Counted from the first letter of the stretch, positions 20,301 through 28,502 are shown. The stretch: DNA of 64,000 nucleotides from Methylocystis echinoides (GCF_040687965.1 NZ_CP156085.1:124001-188000); one strand, 5' to 3'. Notes: generated by a model not told the origin, from the sequence alone. Numbers and translations: made by a program.

Positions 20301-21550
20301 CGAAGCCGGTAATGAGCCTCGTCTTGCACAAAGAAGCGACGGAGACGCTCGTCAGACACCTCGGATTCAATCGCTTTTGGATAACGACCTTCTCGCGCTG
20401 TGGCGAGCGCTCCATCGTCGATGTCGCTTGCGAAAATCTGAATGTTGGGATGCACGCCTCGCCGGCTTGCCTCCTCCAACAAGAGGATGCCGATGCTGTA
20501 TGCCTCCTCGCCTGTCGCGCATCCGACGACCCAAACACGAATTGACGTCTCGCCGTCGAGCTTGTCAAAAAGCGGCTTGACGACCTTTTGATCCAACGCG
20601 GAGAAAGCTTCCGGATCCCGAAAAAAACTTGTGACGGAAATCAGCAGGTCCGAGAGAAGCTCACGAGCCTCTTGCTCATTGCTTTGGAGGTATTTGTTGT
20701 AGTCCTCTAAATTCGCCTGGCGCGTGAGCTGCATGCGCCTGGTCACACGCCGGGTGATGGTCGCTGCCTTGTAATTAGAAAAATCATGACCAGTGCGTCG
20801 GCGCAGGAACGCGACGATTTGACGGATTTTCTGCTCAGTGTCCTCCTTGCTTGTTTGGCGAAAAGCCATTTTGCGGTGTGCCATCTCGGCAAGGCGCACC
20901 GTAAGTTCGGCGATGGGAGCCACGAAGTCGACCACGCCAGTCGCTATGGCGTTTTCAGGCATCATCGGATATTCGGCTTCGCTCGGCTCCTGAGCGAAGA
21001 CCACGGCGCCGGCCTCCTTCATCGCTCGAACGCCGAGCGCTCCATCGGAGCCCGAACCGCTCAAGACCAGCGCCACCCCATCGCGTCTACAAGCAGCCAC
21101 TGAGCGAAAAAGGAGGTCAATCGGGGAACGGCGACCTCTCGGCTCGCTAAAGGCGCGCGCTTTTACGTCATCGCCGTCAATTACAAGCTCGCGGTCCGGC
21201 GCCACAACGTAGACACAGTTAGGTTTTAGCTTTTCCGAGACTTCGACCTGGCGGACTGGCATGGTTGTCCGCGTCGCCAGTATCTCACTCAAGGCGCTTG
21301 GATGGTCAGGCGCAAGGTGCACGACGACGACGAAGGCCAAGCCTAGGTCGTTACTGACAGTGGCAAAAAAAGCCTGTAGCGCGTTGACGCCGCCCGCCGA
21401 AGCCCCGATGGCGCACACCGGGGTATGGAGCGGGCGCAGGTCATTTCCCTCGCCATTTATGTTCAAGACGCCCCCAGGGATTGCAGGGAAGCTCCATAAG
21501 ACTCTGTTCGCTGCTTCTCTTAGATAGCTCGAGCGACCCTTAGCCGCCAC
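17306..21550 (-). CDS. CheB-CheR-PAS-GAF hybrid histidine kinase
   Basis: A 1414-residue cytosolic multidomain signalling protein. Order: CheB methylesterase (about 43-230, catalytic Ser51, His78, Asp169), CheR methyltransferase (about 245-510, SAM motif GCATGEEAYS), a PAS-like region, a long coiled coil with EELQSxNEE repeats, a PAS domain, GAF (about 890-1040), HisKA with His1056 (LAHELRNP), HATPase (DNGTGF, GIGVGLALA) and a receiver with Asp1342 (IIMDLGLPGMDG). The chemotaxis-like enzymes lack their own receiver, so the assembly is probably a light, redox or stress sensor as in other CheB/CheR-kinase hybrids. The GTG at 21550 is the assigned start; the true start may lie up to 35 codons later. 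Confidence 0.9.
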   Translation of the reverse strand: MAAKGRSSYLREAANRVLWSFPAIPGGVLNINGEGNDLRPLHTPVCAIGASAGGVNALQAFFATVSNDLGLAFVVVVHLAPDHPSALSEILATRTTMPVRQVEVSEKLKPNCVYVVAPDRELVIDGDDVKARAFSEPRGRRSPIDLLFRSVAACRRDGVALVLSGSGSDGALGVRAMKEAGAVVFAQEPSEAEYPMMPENAIATGVVDFVAPIAELTVRLAEMAHRKMAFRQTSKEDTEQKIRQIVAFLRRRTGHDFSNYKAATITRRVTRRMQLTRQANLEDYNKYLQSNEQEARELLSDLLISVTSFFRDPEAFSALDQKVVKPLFDKLDGETSIRVWVVGCATGEEAYSIGILLLEEASRRGVHPNIQIFASDIDDGALATAREGRYPKAIESEVSDERLRRFFVQDEAHYRLRQELRELVLFASHSALKDPPFIKVDFISCRNLLIYLQRELQQQLCALFHYALKPNGFIFLGSAETIDAEQTNFSVVDREARIYLALGGPEKIAPILPQLSFGHHLPERRSKPQPQAELKSRVRNRHAAALEKVSPPSVLVDRSYRILHLSPTVGRFFRPSEGPFSPELADQVRAELRADLNFALQRALEHGEATLSIPAPVAFDGEYRLVALHVTPSTEGDLIQGSALVFFLDLGFAPIGGEDAEEGSGNRDEVARLRQQLMVAQDQLNVTRKEYERAAEESRAANEELQSINEEYRSTAEELETSKEELQSMNEELQTVNAELKIKFDLVSSAHNDLQNLVAATEIGTLFLDADLRIKFFTPRAVEYFNITSGDIGRVISDFTHRLVYNNLAQDVAGVLQNLIPIDKEVTTTDERWLSLQIRPYRTLENRIDGAVVTLNDVTTLKLAEQGLAAELRAMTRLQQLSTKAMQADQLEAPLGAILEAIVELLGADFGSIQLCDEACKTLHIVAHYGLEKRFLDHFATVDATSASPYGLALARSGRVVFEDVENEPTLAANKDETRAAGYRAVVSIPLFANSGKIVGMLAAHFREPHQFSDHELRLVDICARQAADAISVFLLQQALREADHRKDEFLAMLAHELRNPLTPIHNAVAVLKQPNISSSQAERLHDMIERQASHLTRLVDDLLDIARITRGKIELRRQSVDLNDVIRQAIETVLPLVEAKQQEIKISLLDQPLIVEGDFVRLAQVFSNLLNNASKFTPERGRIEVSTTCDGGNVRATVCDNGTGFSANSLAHVFELFNQGDHPSGQGQTGIGVGLALARGIVEMHGGTIEAYSEGADKGCEMRVCLPLSTSSSQDEAPSAQTRLDSGLASGRVLIVDDQQDVAESLAMLVQSFGVDARTAYDAPAALTAISEFKPEKIIMDLGLPGMDGFELAREVRKLVDGQNLVLIALSGWGQEEVRQRALKAGFDQFFVKPLGNEVLKNLLQLRGAKSVS

Positions 21551-22392
21551 TCGGCACTACCGCTTAGCTTCTGGCGGGCCAAGCAGGCCAAAACTCAATG
21601 CATCGCCAGACATTTGCAAGTGCCCGCCCTTGAGAAATTCTTCGACCTTATTAGTCTTCCTAGGCGGCGGCGCCGGGGTGGGCCTGGGTCCTGTCAAAGG
21701 AGCCAGCAATGCGCCTTATCCTTGTTGACTGCCGTTCCAACGTTATGTCCGATTTCTCTGCATGCACCAAATCTTCCAGAGGCTACCGCGCCATTTTACA
21801 ACCGCCAAAATAGGAGCCCTAGCAAAGGCCTCTGCTCGCCTTTTAGACAGCTGGAAGGCACAGCCGCTTCTATCGCTTTTCCTGCTTCGCTCCGAGCGCA
21901 ATCGCATGGGTCACCAGCTTTATATCGCCCCGTACAATACCCAGCGTTTCTTGCGTCTATTACGAAGGTAAGTTCCCCCCGTGGCGGGTGGCTGATACAG
22001 AGAATCTCAGGAGCCCGGCAGCTCCCTTGGGGTCAACTTCGTCGGCAGCCGCTTCACATTCTATGTGGGGTGCGACACGGCTCCAACACCGATGAAGCAT
22101 TAACTCACTCGTCTCAGATGGTCGTGAAGCGCTGGTGAAATCAGTCGGCCATCTCCGCCGGGCCGTAGAACGCGCCGTGACATAAGCTTCCTTCTTTGTC
22201 TTTCTGTAAGCGTCAAACCCGTGGCGTCAGGGATTTCGGGGCATGAGTGCGTCGACGTCTTTGTTAGGCCAAGCGGCGGCGATGCGCTCGAGCGTCTGCG
22301 TCAGCCTACCAAGTTCCTGAATGGATATTTGATCAGGAGGCTGGACCAATCCAGCGGTCACGACCAAGCAAGAGGCAGGCGGTGAGTAAAAC
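21551..22392. other. gene-poor region
   Basis: No supported gene. A plus frame at 21614-22138 is long but Arg/Ser/Pro-rich and not protein-like. Reverse-strand codons around 22235-22330 read somewhat like the end of an IS66-type transposase, but the match is too short to call. Confidence 0.4.
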
Positions 22393-22398
22393 GCGCCC

Positions 22399-22620
22399 GA
22401 CCACCTCGCCCGCGCCGCCTTCGTTTACGTGCGGCAGTCGACCGCCTACCAAGTGGCTAACAATCTCGAAAGCCAGCGGCGCCAGTACGCTCTGGTCGAG
22501 CGAGCACGGCAGCTGGGCTGCAACGCCGTCCAGCTCATCGACGCCGATCTCGGCAAATCAGGTGGCGGCACGGTTTGCCGTCTTTCGTCGGCTGTCCATC
22601 GAGGCTATGCGCGAGAAGGC
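22399..22620 (+). pseudogene. large serine recombinase, N-terminal remnant
   Basis: Start of a serine recombinase resolvase domain: ARAAFVYVRQSTAYQVANNL (catalytic Ser in RQS) then ESQRRQYALVERARQLG and LIDADLGKSGGG. The frame then shifts and decays. It is the same recombinase type whose C-terminal half lies at 9465-9842, about 12.6 kb away on the same strand. Confidence 0.7.
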
Positions 22621-22776
22621 GCGCTGCGGCGAATCTCCCGTGCTCCTGAATTGCCGTTGCGCAGCCTGCGAGAACTCGAACCGTGAACTTAGCAAGCCCT
22701 TGCACGATTGCTGGCAAGCTCTACATCATTCCTCAGAAGCTCTGTGTGTCGTTATAGCTCCGCGCGAGGAACTGGT

Positions 22777-22860
22777 ATGACCCCTACAGAAAAGCTCTTG
22801 CGCGAGATCGAGGCGTTAAAAGGATCGATCGACATTGACTGGGATGATCTCAACTCAAAT
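22777..22860 (+). pseudogene. small gene truncated by ISL3 insertion
   Basis: A frame with a good SD (GAGGA) starts at ATG 22777 (MTPTEKLLREIEALKGSIDI) and runs straight into the left end of the ISL3 element at 22861. Beyond the right end the frame would meet a stop after six codons. The product is unknown; the first 28 codons look genuinely protein-coding (acidic, amphipathic helix). Confidence 0.5.
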
Positions 22861-24582
22861 GGGTCTTCCTCACTTCCTGTTGCAGTGACCGCTACACAGG
22901 AAGCAGGCGGGCCCAGAGGAGCTCTGGCCCCGCTCGTCCATACATCGATCGTTTGAGTGCCTTCAGGCGATTGATCTGTCCTTCCGTCTGGCCGTTGCTC
23001 CACGGCTCAGTGATCGCATTTCTCACCGCGTCGATGTCTCTCTGCGCCGTACGAGCGAAACGTTGCATCGCGTACAAGCTCGATTTCTGGGCGTCTCTCA
23101 GCCAGGCGCCAAGCTTCCTGGCGCTCTTGCTTTTGAGCAGGCCCCTGAATCGCATGGCGAGCCGACGCATTGCCGCGAACTCTGGCCAGTCCTTCTTCAT
23201 GGCATCGACTTTTGCAGCTTGATTGACGGTCAACAGCCCACGCGGCTTGATGCAGAGCGCGGCGGCGACTATCGGCGAGATCGAACGTCCTGTCGCCGGA
23301 TCCAGTGGCCGCGGCCTTGGAACAATCGGTGCCGTCCTTGTGGTTTTGCGTTTCGGATTGCGCCATTTCGCCAGTAGCCGTTCAAGATTTGAGAAACTGC
23401 CTGTGTAACCGCGCGCTTTAATTTCCTGGAACAATCGTCGACCGCGCACGCAACCTTCTGACCAGCGGCGCGATAGATAAGTCTCGAAATGCCACGGAGA
23501 CGTCGTCTTCGGGGCCGAAGCGCTCCGTTGAGGAAGCGCTTCGGCTCGGATCCATTTGGCGACGGTGCGGCGATCGAAGCCCGTCTGTCGCGCGATGTCG
23601 ATCACATTTCTACCCTCCTTGCGTAGCGCGCGAACCCGATCGAAAACCGCTTGCCTTGAACGTTCGTTCGCTACTCTGGTGAGGTGGCGGTGCTCAGCGC
23701 AGCCGTGCTTGTCTCTCACGCTGGCAACCTCTTCGCCGTCCGCCGGCAACAATGGGCGTGCGGAAAACCCTGCTGCACGGCCGAGTTGCGCCTGAACGGC
23801 CTCGCGCAGGTTCTGCAGGATATGAAAACGGTCGGCGATTTGCCGTGCCTGCGGCGCGCCCTCGTGTGCGCCTTGGGCGAACGAACCGCAGCGATCACGG
23901 CTGATGATCTCGACGCCAGGATGCCGCTTGAGCCAGTCTGCAGTCATGCCTGCCGCGCGTTCCGGGAAGAGATCGATCACCTCCCGTCGCTCCAGGTCCA
24001 CGATGATGGTCCCGTAAGTGGAGCCCTTGCGCCAAGCCCAATCATCGACGCCCACGACGCGCGCCGTCTCTTTCGAGCTGCGCGCCTTTACCCGTCGTTT
24101 CAGACAGCGCAGGATCGTGTCGTCGCTGGTCGGCATGCCAATTCGCTTGATCAGGCGCTCTCCCGGACGCCCGCCCACGCCATGGGCAAGAAGATAAATG
24201 ATTTCGGTGGCCCGCTCGGTGCGGCGCGCTCGAGGCGCCGCGACCTCGGGCAGTTGCGCGGTGAACGTCTTACGCTCGCACGCTTCGTTTCGACACTGCC
24301 AGCGCTGGAGGCGAAGCTTCACAGCGACAGGGGCGCCTTGCGCCGGCAAATCTTGTAGATGGCGCTCATGCCAGCCGTATCGGCGCGTCGAGCGCTTTCC
24401 GCAGTCCGGACAGACGCCAGACCCGATGGCCGCCGCCGAAATCAGCCATTGGTCATCTATCTGTTTTGCGTCCAGAATTCGTACGCCCTTCCCCAGGGAC
24501 CAATCCGATCTTCTTGCCACGCGGTCAAGCTATGGCCTCGCTCCCAATTGATCAAGGGCGCAACACGAAGTGAGGAAGAACC
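22861..24582 (-). mobile_element. ISL3-family insertion sequence
   Basis: A 1722-bp element bounded by imperfect inverted repeats of about 22 bp: GGGTCTTCCTCACTTCCTG at 22861, and inward from 24582 GGTTCTTCCTCACTTCGTG. The adjacent 8-bp flanks do not match, so no target duplication was found. Either one flank has changed or the event was a recombination between copies. It carries one open transposase gene. Confidence 0.85.
22892..24520 (-). CDS. ISL3-family transposase
   Basis: A 542-residue transposase. The N-terminal zinc finger is visible (CPDCGKRSTRRYGWHERHLQ and CRNEACERKTF). A DDE domain follows (VGVDDWAWRKGSTYGTIIVD, then a D in ISRDRCGSFAQGA) with an inserted second helix-turn-helix (QTGFDRRTVAKWIRAE) and a C-terminal motif NGQTEGQINRLKALKRSMYG with the final Glu. 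The length is at the long end for the family. GTG start at 24520. The frame is intact, so probably functional. Confidence 0.9.
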   Translation of the reverse strand: MARRSDWSLGKGVRILDAKQIDDQWLISAAAIGSGVCPDCGKRSTRRYGWHERHLQDLPAQGAPVAVKLRLQRWQCRNEACERKTFTAQLPEVAAPRARRTERATEIIYLLAHGVGGRPGERLIKRIGMPTSDDTILRCLKRRVKARSSKETARVVGVDDWAWRKGSTYGTIIVDLERREVIDLFPERAAGMTADWLKRHPGVEIISRDRCGSFAQGAHEGAPQARQIADRFHILQNLREAVQAQLGRAAGFSARPLLPADGEEVASVRDKHGCAEHRHLTRVANERSRQAVFDRVRALRKEGRNVIDIARQTGFDRRTVAKWIRAEALPQRSASAPKTTSPWHFETYLSRRWSEGCVRGRRLFQEIKARGYTGSFSNLERLLAKWRNPKRKTTRTAPIVPRPRPLDPATGRSISPIVAAALCIKPRGLLTVNQAAKVDAMKKDWPEFAAMRRLAMRFRGLLKSKSARKLGAWLRDAQKSSLYAMQRFARTAQRDIDAVRNAITEPWSNGQTEGQINRLKALKRSMYGRAGPELLWARLLPV

Positions 24583-24792
24583 CTTTTATGGGACACACAG
24601 TGAATAGGAAGCACACGCCGACCGCAAGCAGCGGTGTACTTCCGGCTCCCTGCAAGCTGGCCATTATTCCTACGGCGCCCCCCCCCAGGTCGCTGAAAGT
24701 AGAAAAGTCTCTGTTGATCCGATGGGCCGGATCTCATCAGGGTCTATGACGCTCTGTTCGCATGCCCTATCGAAGCCCACATCTACAGCCCA

Positions 24793-25728
24793 TCAGCTTG
24801 GCGGCTTTTTGGCATTCGCCCCGGGAAGAGTGAGGCTGTCGAGCGTGGCCCGCAGGCGCGGGGCGGCGAAGTCGACGAATGCTCTCAGCTTGGGGGAGAT
24901 GAGGCGACTCTGAGGGTAAACAATATGCACAGGCGCTGGCGACGGCGTGAACTCCTCCAGAACCGGCGCCAGCCGGCCGTCGCGAATCTTGTCGGCGACC
25001 ATGTAGGACAGGGCGATGGTGATTCCCTCTCCCATTTCCGCGGCGGCGATCGACATAGCCGCGTCATTGATTTCAAGTCGCGGGGCGAAGGAAATGCTGT
25101 GGCCTTTTTTCCCGTCGAGAAAGCGCCACTCCCGGTTCGGCATGAGTCCCGTGAAAGCGATGACCGAGTGCAGGCGAAGGTCGGCTGGCGTCTTCGGAGT
25201 TCCCCGCCGCCGCAAATAGTCAGGACTCGCGACCAGAATCCGCCGGACGGTCCCGATCTTTTTCCCAACCAGGTTCGAATCCGGCAGAGAACCGATGCGA
25301 ACCGCGAGGTCAATCCCCTCTTCCACGAGATTGGCGATGCGATCAAGCAGGAGCACGGAGATGGTGACACGCGGGTGCTTGTCAAGAAACGCGCACACCA
25401 CCGGCATGAGCGCTGTCCGACCAAAAGTCACTGAGGCCGTCAGCGTGAGATGTCCGTGCGGAACTGCCGTCTCGCCGACCGCCTCCTTCTCGGCGGCATC
25501 GAGATCGCTCAGGATGCGTCGCGCGTTTTCGAGGAAGCGCTGGCCGATATCGGCGATGGTCAGGCTGCGGGTCGTGCGATTGAAGACGCGGCCGCCCAGA
25601 CGCTCTTCGAGTGCGGAAATCGCCCGGGTCACCGCCGGAGGGGATAAGCGCAGACGTGTTCCGGCTTTGGCGAAGCTGCCCGCGTCGGCGACCGCGACAA
25701 ACACCTCGAGCTCGTGAAGACGGTCCAT
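24793..25728 (-). CDS. LysR-family transcriptional regulator
   Basis: A 311-residue LTTR. The winged helix-turn-helix is at residues 1-62 (LHELEVFVAVADAGSFAKAG and SPPAVTRAISALEERLGG), then the periplasmic-binding-protein-like effector domain. I chose ATG 25728 because it gives the standard LysR N-terminus and has GGAGG at the right distance; the frame is open further upstream. It is divergent from the AhpD-like gene at 25854, which it probably controls through the palindromes between them. Effector unknown. Confidence 0.9.
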   Translation of the reverse strand: MDRLHELEVFVAVADAGSFAKAGTRLRLSPPAVTRAISALEERLGGRVFNRTTRSLTIADIGQRFLENARRILSDLDAAEKEAVGETAVPHGHLTLTASVTFGRTALMPVVCAFLDKHPRVTISVLLLDRIANLVEEGIDLAVRIGSLPDSNLVGKKIGTVRRILVASPDYLRRRGTPKTPADLRLHSVIAFTGLMPNREWRFLDGKKGHSISFAPRLEINDAAMSIAAAEMGEGITIALSYMVADKIRDGRLAPVLEEFTPSPAPVHIVYPQSRLISPKLRAFVDFAAPRLRATLDSLTLPGANAKKPPS

Positions 25729-25749
25729 TTTATTCCTCCAGCTGGAAGA

Positions 25750-25788
25750 ATGAATTTCATTTATCGCGTATTCTTGCAAGGAGAATAC
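25750..25788. promoter_or_regulatory. probable LysR operator, two palindromes
   Basis: Between the divergent lysR and ahpD-like genes lie an 11-bp palindrome (ATGAATTTCAT, 25750-25760) and a 21-bp dyad GTATTCT-N7-AGAATAC (25768-25788). The latter contains the LTTR core T-N11-A. The position, 22 to 66 bases from either gene start, fits an LTTR recognition and activation site. Confidence 0.6.
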
Positions 25789-25853
25789 TGAGCCATTGTT
25801 CACAGGAGCGGCGCCGAGCGCGTCGCGCCGTCAACAAAACAAGGACTAATCTC

Positions 25854-26399
25854 ATGGCTCGTATTGCCGTCATCGACCCGAATTCCGCCACCGGCGAAGC
25901 CAAGGCATTGCTGGGCGCCGTCCAGGCCAGCCTCGGCGTTGTCCCCAACTTCATCCGCGTGCTCGCCAATTCCCCGGCGGCGCTGAATGCGTTTCTTGGG
26001 ATCCACCACATCGCTGGCGCTGGTCTACTGGATCCGAAGACCCGCGAGCGCATCGCATTGGCGGTCGCCGAACAGAACGCCTGCCAGTATTGCGTCTCGG
26101 CGCACACAGCCATTGGCCGCAAGGCGGGCCTCGACAATCAGGAAATGCTGGCCAATCGCGTGGGCCGTTCGTCGGACGCCAAGGCTGAAGCGGCGCTTGC
26201 CTTCGCCCGCGCGCTTGTCGAGCATTCGGGACAGGTGAGCAAGGCGGAATTCGATGCGGTTCGCGCCGCCGGTCACTCGGATGGCGAGGTCGTGGAGATC
26301 ATCACGCATGTCGCGATGAACATTTTCACGAACCTGCTCGGCAAGTCGACCCAGATCGAGATCGATTTCCCGCAGATCGAATTGAACAGGGCCGCCTGA
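25854..26399 (+). CDS. AhpD-like carboxymuconolactone decarboxylase-family protein
   Basis: A 181-residue all-helical protein of the CMD/AhpD superfamily. The peroxidase-type motif EQNACQYCVSAHT supplies Cys77, Cys80 and His84, so it is more likely an alkylhydroperoxidase-like thiol reductase than a decarboxylase. It is the first gene of a probable operon with the NTF2-like and PNPOx-like genes and is divergent from a LysR regulator. ATG 25854 starts the family N-terminus. Confidence 0.85.
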   Translation: MARIAVIDPNSATGEAKALLGAVQASLGVVPNFIRVLANSPAALNAFLGIHHIAGAGLLDPKTRERIALAVAEQNACQYCVSAHTAIGRKAGLDNQEMLANRVGRSSDAKAEAALAFARALVEHSGQVSKAEFDAVRAAGHSDGEVVEIITHVAMNIFTNLLGKSTQIEIDFPQIELNRAA

Positions 26400-26461
26400 T
26401 CTAACCAGGGTCCGGCCGGTCACGCCTGGGCCGGACCACCCGATTTTGAGGGGAGCTTTGA

Positions 26462-26950
26462 ATGACCGATACGCACCAGACTGCCGGCGTCCGCCCGCCG
26501 CTGCCGCCCTTCACGCGCGAAACGGCGATACAGAAAGTTCGGATGGCGGAAGACGCCTGGAACACCCGCGATCCCGAGCGCGTATCGCTCGCCTATACGG
26601 AGGACAGCCGCTGGCGCAATCGCGCGGAGTACCCGCGCGGCCGCGCGGAGATCGTCGCATTCCTGACTCGAAAATGGGCGCGTGAACGCGACTATCGACT
26701 GATCAAGGAGCTCTGGACCTTCGCCGAGAACCGTATTGCGGTGTGCTTCGCTTACGAGTGGCGCAATGACGACGGCAACTGGTTCCGCAGCCATGGCAAC
26801 GAGAATTGGGAGTTCGACGAGCGCGGACTGATGCGCCTGCGCTTTGCGAGCATCAACGACCAACCGATCCACGAAAGCGAGCGTAAGTTTCACTGGCCGC
26901 AAGGCCCGCGACCCACAGATCATCCCGGCCTTACCGACCTTGGGCTTTAA
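26462..26950 (+). CDS. NTF2-like (DUF1348) protein
   Basis: A 162-residue cone-fold SnoaL/NTF2-type protein of the DUF1348 group. Recognisable stretches are [37 protein letters not shown] and [13 protein letters not shown]. Members often sit beside LysR and oxidoreductase genes; no reaction is established. GAGGGG lies upstream of ATG 26462. It is 62 bases after the AhpD-like gene and 25 bases before the PNPOx-like gene, so the three are probably co-transcribed. Confidence 0.85.
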   Translation: MTDTHQTAGVRPPLPPFTRETAIQKVRMAEDAWNTRDPERVSLAYTEDSRWRNRAEYPRGRAEIVAFLTRKWARERDYRLIKELWTFAENRIAVCFAYEWRNDDGNWFRSHGNENWEFDERGLMRLRFASINDQPIHESERKFHWPQGPRPTDHPGLTDLGL

Positions 26951-26960
26951 GGGCGCCGGC

Positions 26961-26996
26961 CCGCAGGAGGACGCCATGCCGCAGGAGGACGCCATG
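26961..26996 (+). repeat. 18-bp tandem duplication containing SD and start codon
   Basis: The unit CCGCAGGAGGACGCCATG occurs twice in a row (26961-26978 and 26979-26996). Each copy has an AGGAGG Shine-Dalgarno and an in-frame ATG for the PNPOx-like gene. The gene therefore has two nearly equal initiation sites six codons apart. Confidence 0.9.
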
Positions 26997-27644
26997 CCGC
27001 ATCGCTATGCCGAGATCGCTTTCACCCCGACGGTAAAGAAGGCGCAAGAGGAACAGGGCAGCCGCGGCGCCTATGCCCGCATGGAGAGCGCGCCAGAGAC
27101 GCGGAACCACCGCCTTGGGGCGGCGGAAGCCCAATTCATCGCGGCCCGCAATTCGTTCTACATGGCGACGGTCGGCGAGACCGGCTGGCCTTACATCCAG
27201 CATCGCGGCGGGCCGACGGGATTCGTGCGCGTGCTCGACAACGCGACAATCGGCTTCGCGGATTTCCGCGGGAACCGCCAATATATCAGCGTCGGGAACC
27301 TGACGACCGACGATCGCGTGTCATTGTTCTTCATGGATTATCCGAACAGGACCCGGCTCAAGCTCTTTGGTCGCGCGAAGATCATCGGCCCCGACGACGA
27401 AGCGACCTTGTCCCGGCTCGAAATCGCGGATTACCGCGCCCGCGTCGAACGTGGCTTCCTGATCAGGGTGGAGGGCTTTGACTGGAATTGCCCGCAGCAC
27501 ATCACAGAACGTTACACGCTCGACGAAGTGCGCGCGCTAACGGCGCCACTCGCTGCGCGGATTGCCGAACTCGAGGCGCAGCTCGCCCGGAATGGCAGTC
27601 TGGCCCCTATCGAGGGCGTGTCAGAGCAAAACCGAGCCTCATGA
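26976..27644 (+). CDS. pyridoxamine 5'-phosphate oxidase-like flavoprotein
   Basis: A 222-residue protein of the PNPOx-like split-barrel fold. FYMATVGETGWPYIQHRGG, GFADFRGNRQYISVGNL and RVSLFFMDYPNRTRLKLFGR are the FMN-binding-type strands of this family. The substrate is unknown; relatives reduce flavins, F420 or quinones. It starts at ATG 26976 or, after the duplicated leader, 26994. Third gene of the LysR-linked cluster. Confidence 0.85.
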   Translation: MPQEDAMPHRYAEIAFTPTVKKAQEEQGSRGAYARMESAPETRNHRLGAAEAQFIAARNSFYMATVGETGWPYIQHRGGPTGFVRVLDNATIGFADFRGNRQYISVGNLTTDDRVSLFFMDYPNRTRLKLFGRAKIIGPDDEATLSRLEIADYRARVERGFLIRVEGFDWNCPQHITERYTLDEVRALTAPLAARIAELEAQLARNGSLAPIEGVSEQNRAS

Positions 27645-27645
27645 C

Positions 27646-27671
27646 GTAACCTCGACACAAGTTCAGGCGAA
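27646..27671 (+). promoter_or_regulatory. ECF-type promoter motif before the DsbA-like gene
   Basis: GTAACC (27646-27651), a 16-bp spacer and CGAA (27668-27671). Sequence and spacing match the motifs in front of both bufferin operons. It lies 82 bases before the start of the DsbA-like gene, which suggests control by the same sigma factor. Confidence 0.65.
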
Positions 27672-27752
27672 CCTAAAGCGTTGGCCACGCCAGAGGGAAC
27701 GACGCCGCGCGAAGTCAAAATTTCCCGCGCCTCGTTGGAAGGACATTAGATC

Positions 27753-28502
27753 TTGTTCGCAACTGGAATCACCTGCCGCAGGGAGACGCTCGGTCAATAC
27801 AGAAAGTCGGGCGCCGCCCGTCCGACGCGCCGAGGCGTGCTTGCACTGCTCGGCGCGCTCCTATCGGCCGTCACATCGACGCTCGCTGACGCCGGCCCCG
27901 ACCCCGCCGCAGGGGCCGTCGGCTTCACACTGCCGGAGCTGTTTCCAATACCTTCGAACCTTTATCCGTCGTCGCTACCGGGCATCATCTGGCAGGGAGC
28001 GGGGTCGGCCGAGATCGAAATCTATGAATTTTTCGACTATAACTGCGCATACTGCAAAAAGGCGGCTCGTGAGATCGAAGAAATAATTGCAGCGAATCCC
28101 GACGTGAAGCTCGGTCTCGTCAACAGTCCCATACTTTCCCTCGGCTCTGTTCAGGCTGCAAAGGTCCAGCAGGCGGTTCTGCGGCTATACGGTCCCCCGG
28201 TCGCCGCCGCATTTCATCAGCGAATGTTCACCAAGCGCGGCCAAAGCGACGGCGTTTCCGCGCTCGCGGTCGCGCGCGACATGGCTCTCGATCCAGCGAA
28301 AGTCGAAGAATCAGCCGACAGCGCCATCGTTGCGGGCGTGTTGCGGCGCCAAGCCGAACTTGCAGCCAGCCTGGGCGTGTCAATGACGCCCTCTTTCGCC
28401 ATCGCCGGGTTTGGATTTGCTGGTTGGCCCGGCAAGAAGGCGCTTCAGACGATGATCTCAAACGTCCGCCGCTGCGAGCGACCGATATGCGATCGAAAGT
28501 GA
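27753..28502 (+). CDS. DsbA-like periplasmic thiol oxidoreductase
   Basis: A 249-residue thioredoxin-fold protein. An N-terminal RPTRRGVLALLGALL stretch looks like a Tat-type or Sec signal. The active site CAYC (Cys98, Cys101) lies in YEFFDYNCAYCKKAA, and the cis-Pro loop is SMTPSF. Relatives oxidise or isomerise periplasmic disulfides or transfer electrons to cysteines. It ends 5 bases from the stop of the convergent TlpA-like gene. The start is TTG at 27753; a later start inside the signal region is possible. The motif upstream links it to the bufferin regulon. Confidence 0.8.
   Translation: MFATGITCRRETLGQYRKSGAARPTRRGVLALLGALLSAVTSTLADAGPDPAAGAVGFTLPELFPIPSNLYPSSLPGIIWQGAGSAEIEIYEFFDYNCAYCKKAAREIEEIIAANPDVKLGLVNSPILSLGSVQAAKVQQAVLRLYGPPVAAAFHQRMFTKRGQSDGVSALAVARDMALDPAKVEESADSAIVAGVLRRQAELAASLGVSMTPSFAIAGFGFAGWPGKKALQTMISNVRRCERPICDRK

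Noticed and set aside
21614-22138. 174-codon plus-strand frame after the large kinase
   Set aside because: Ser/Arg/Pro-rich with no secondary-structure pattern, no SD and no family; read as noncoding.
22235-22330. Possible end of an IS66-type transposase on the minus strand
   Set aside because: Only about 30 residues of vague similarity (ERIAAAWPNKDVDALMP) and no IS66 ends.
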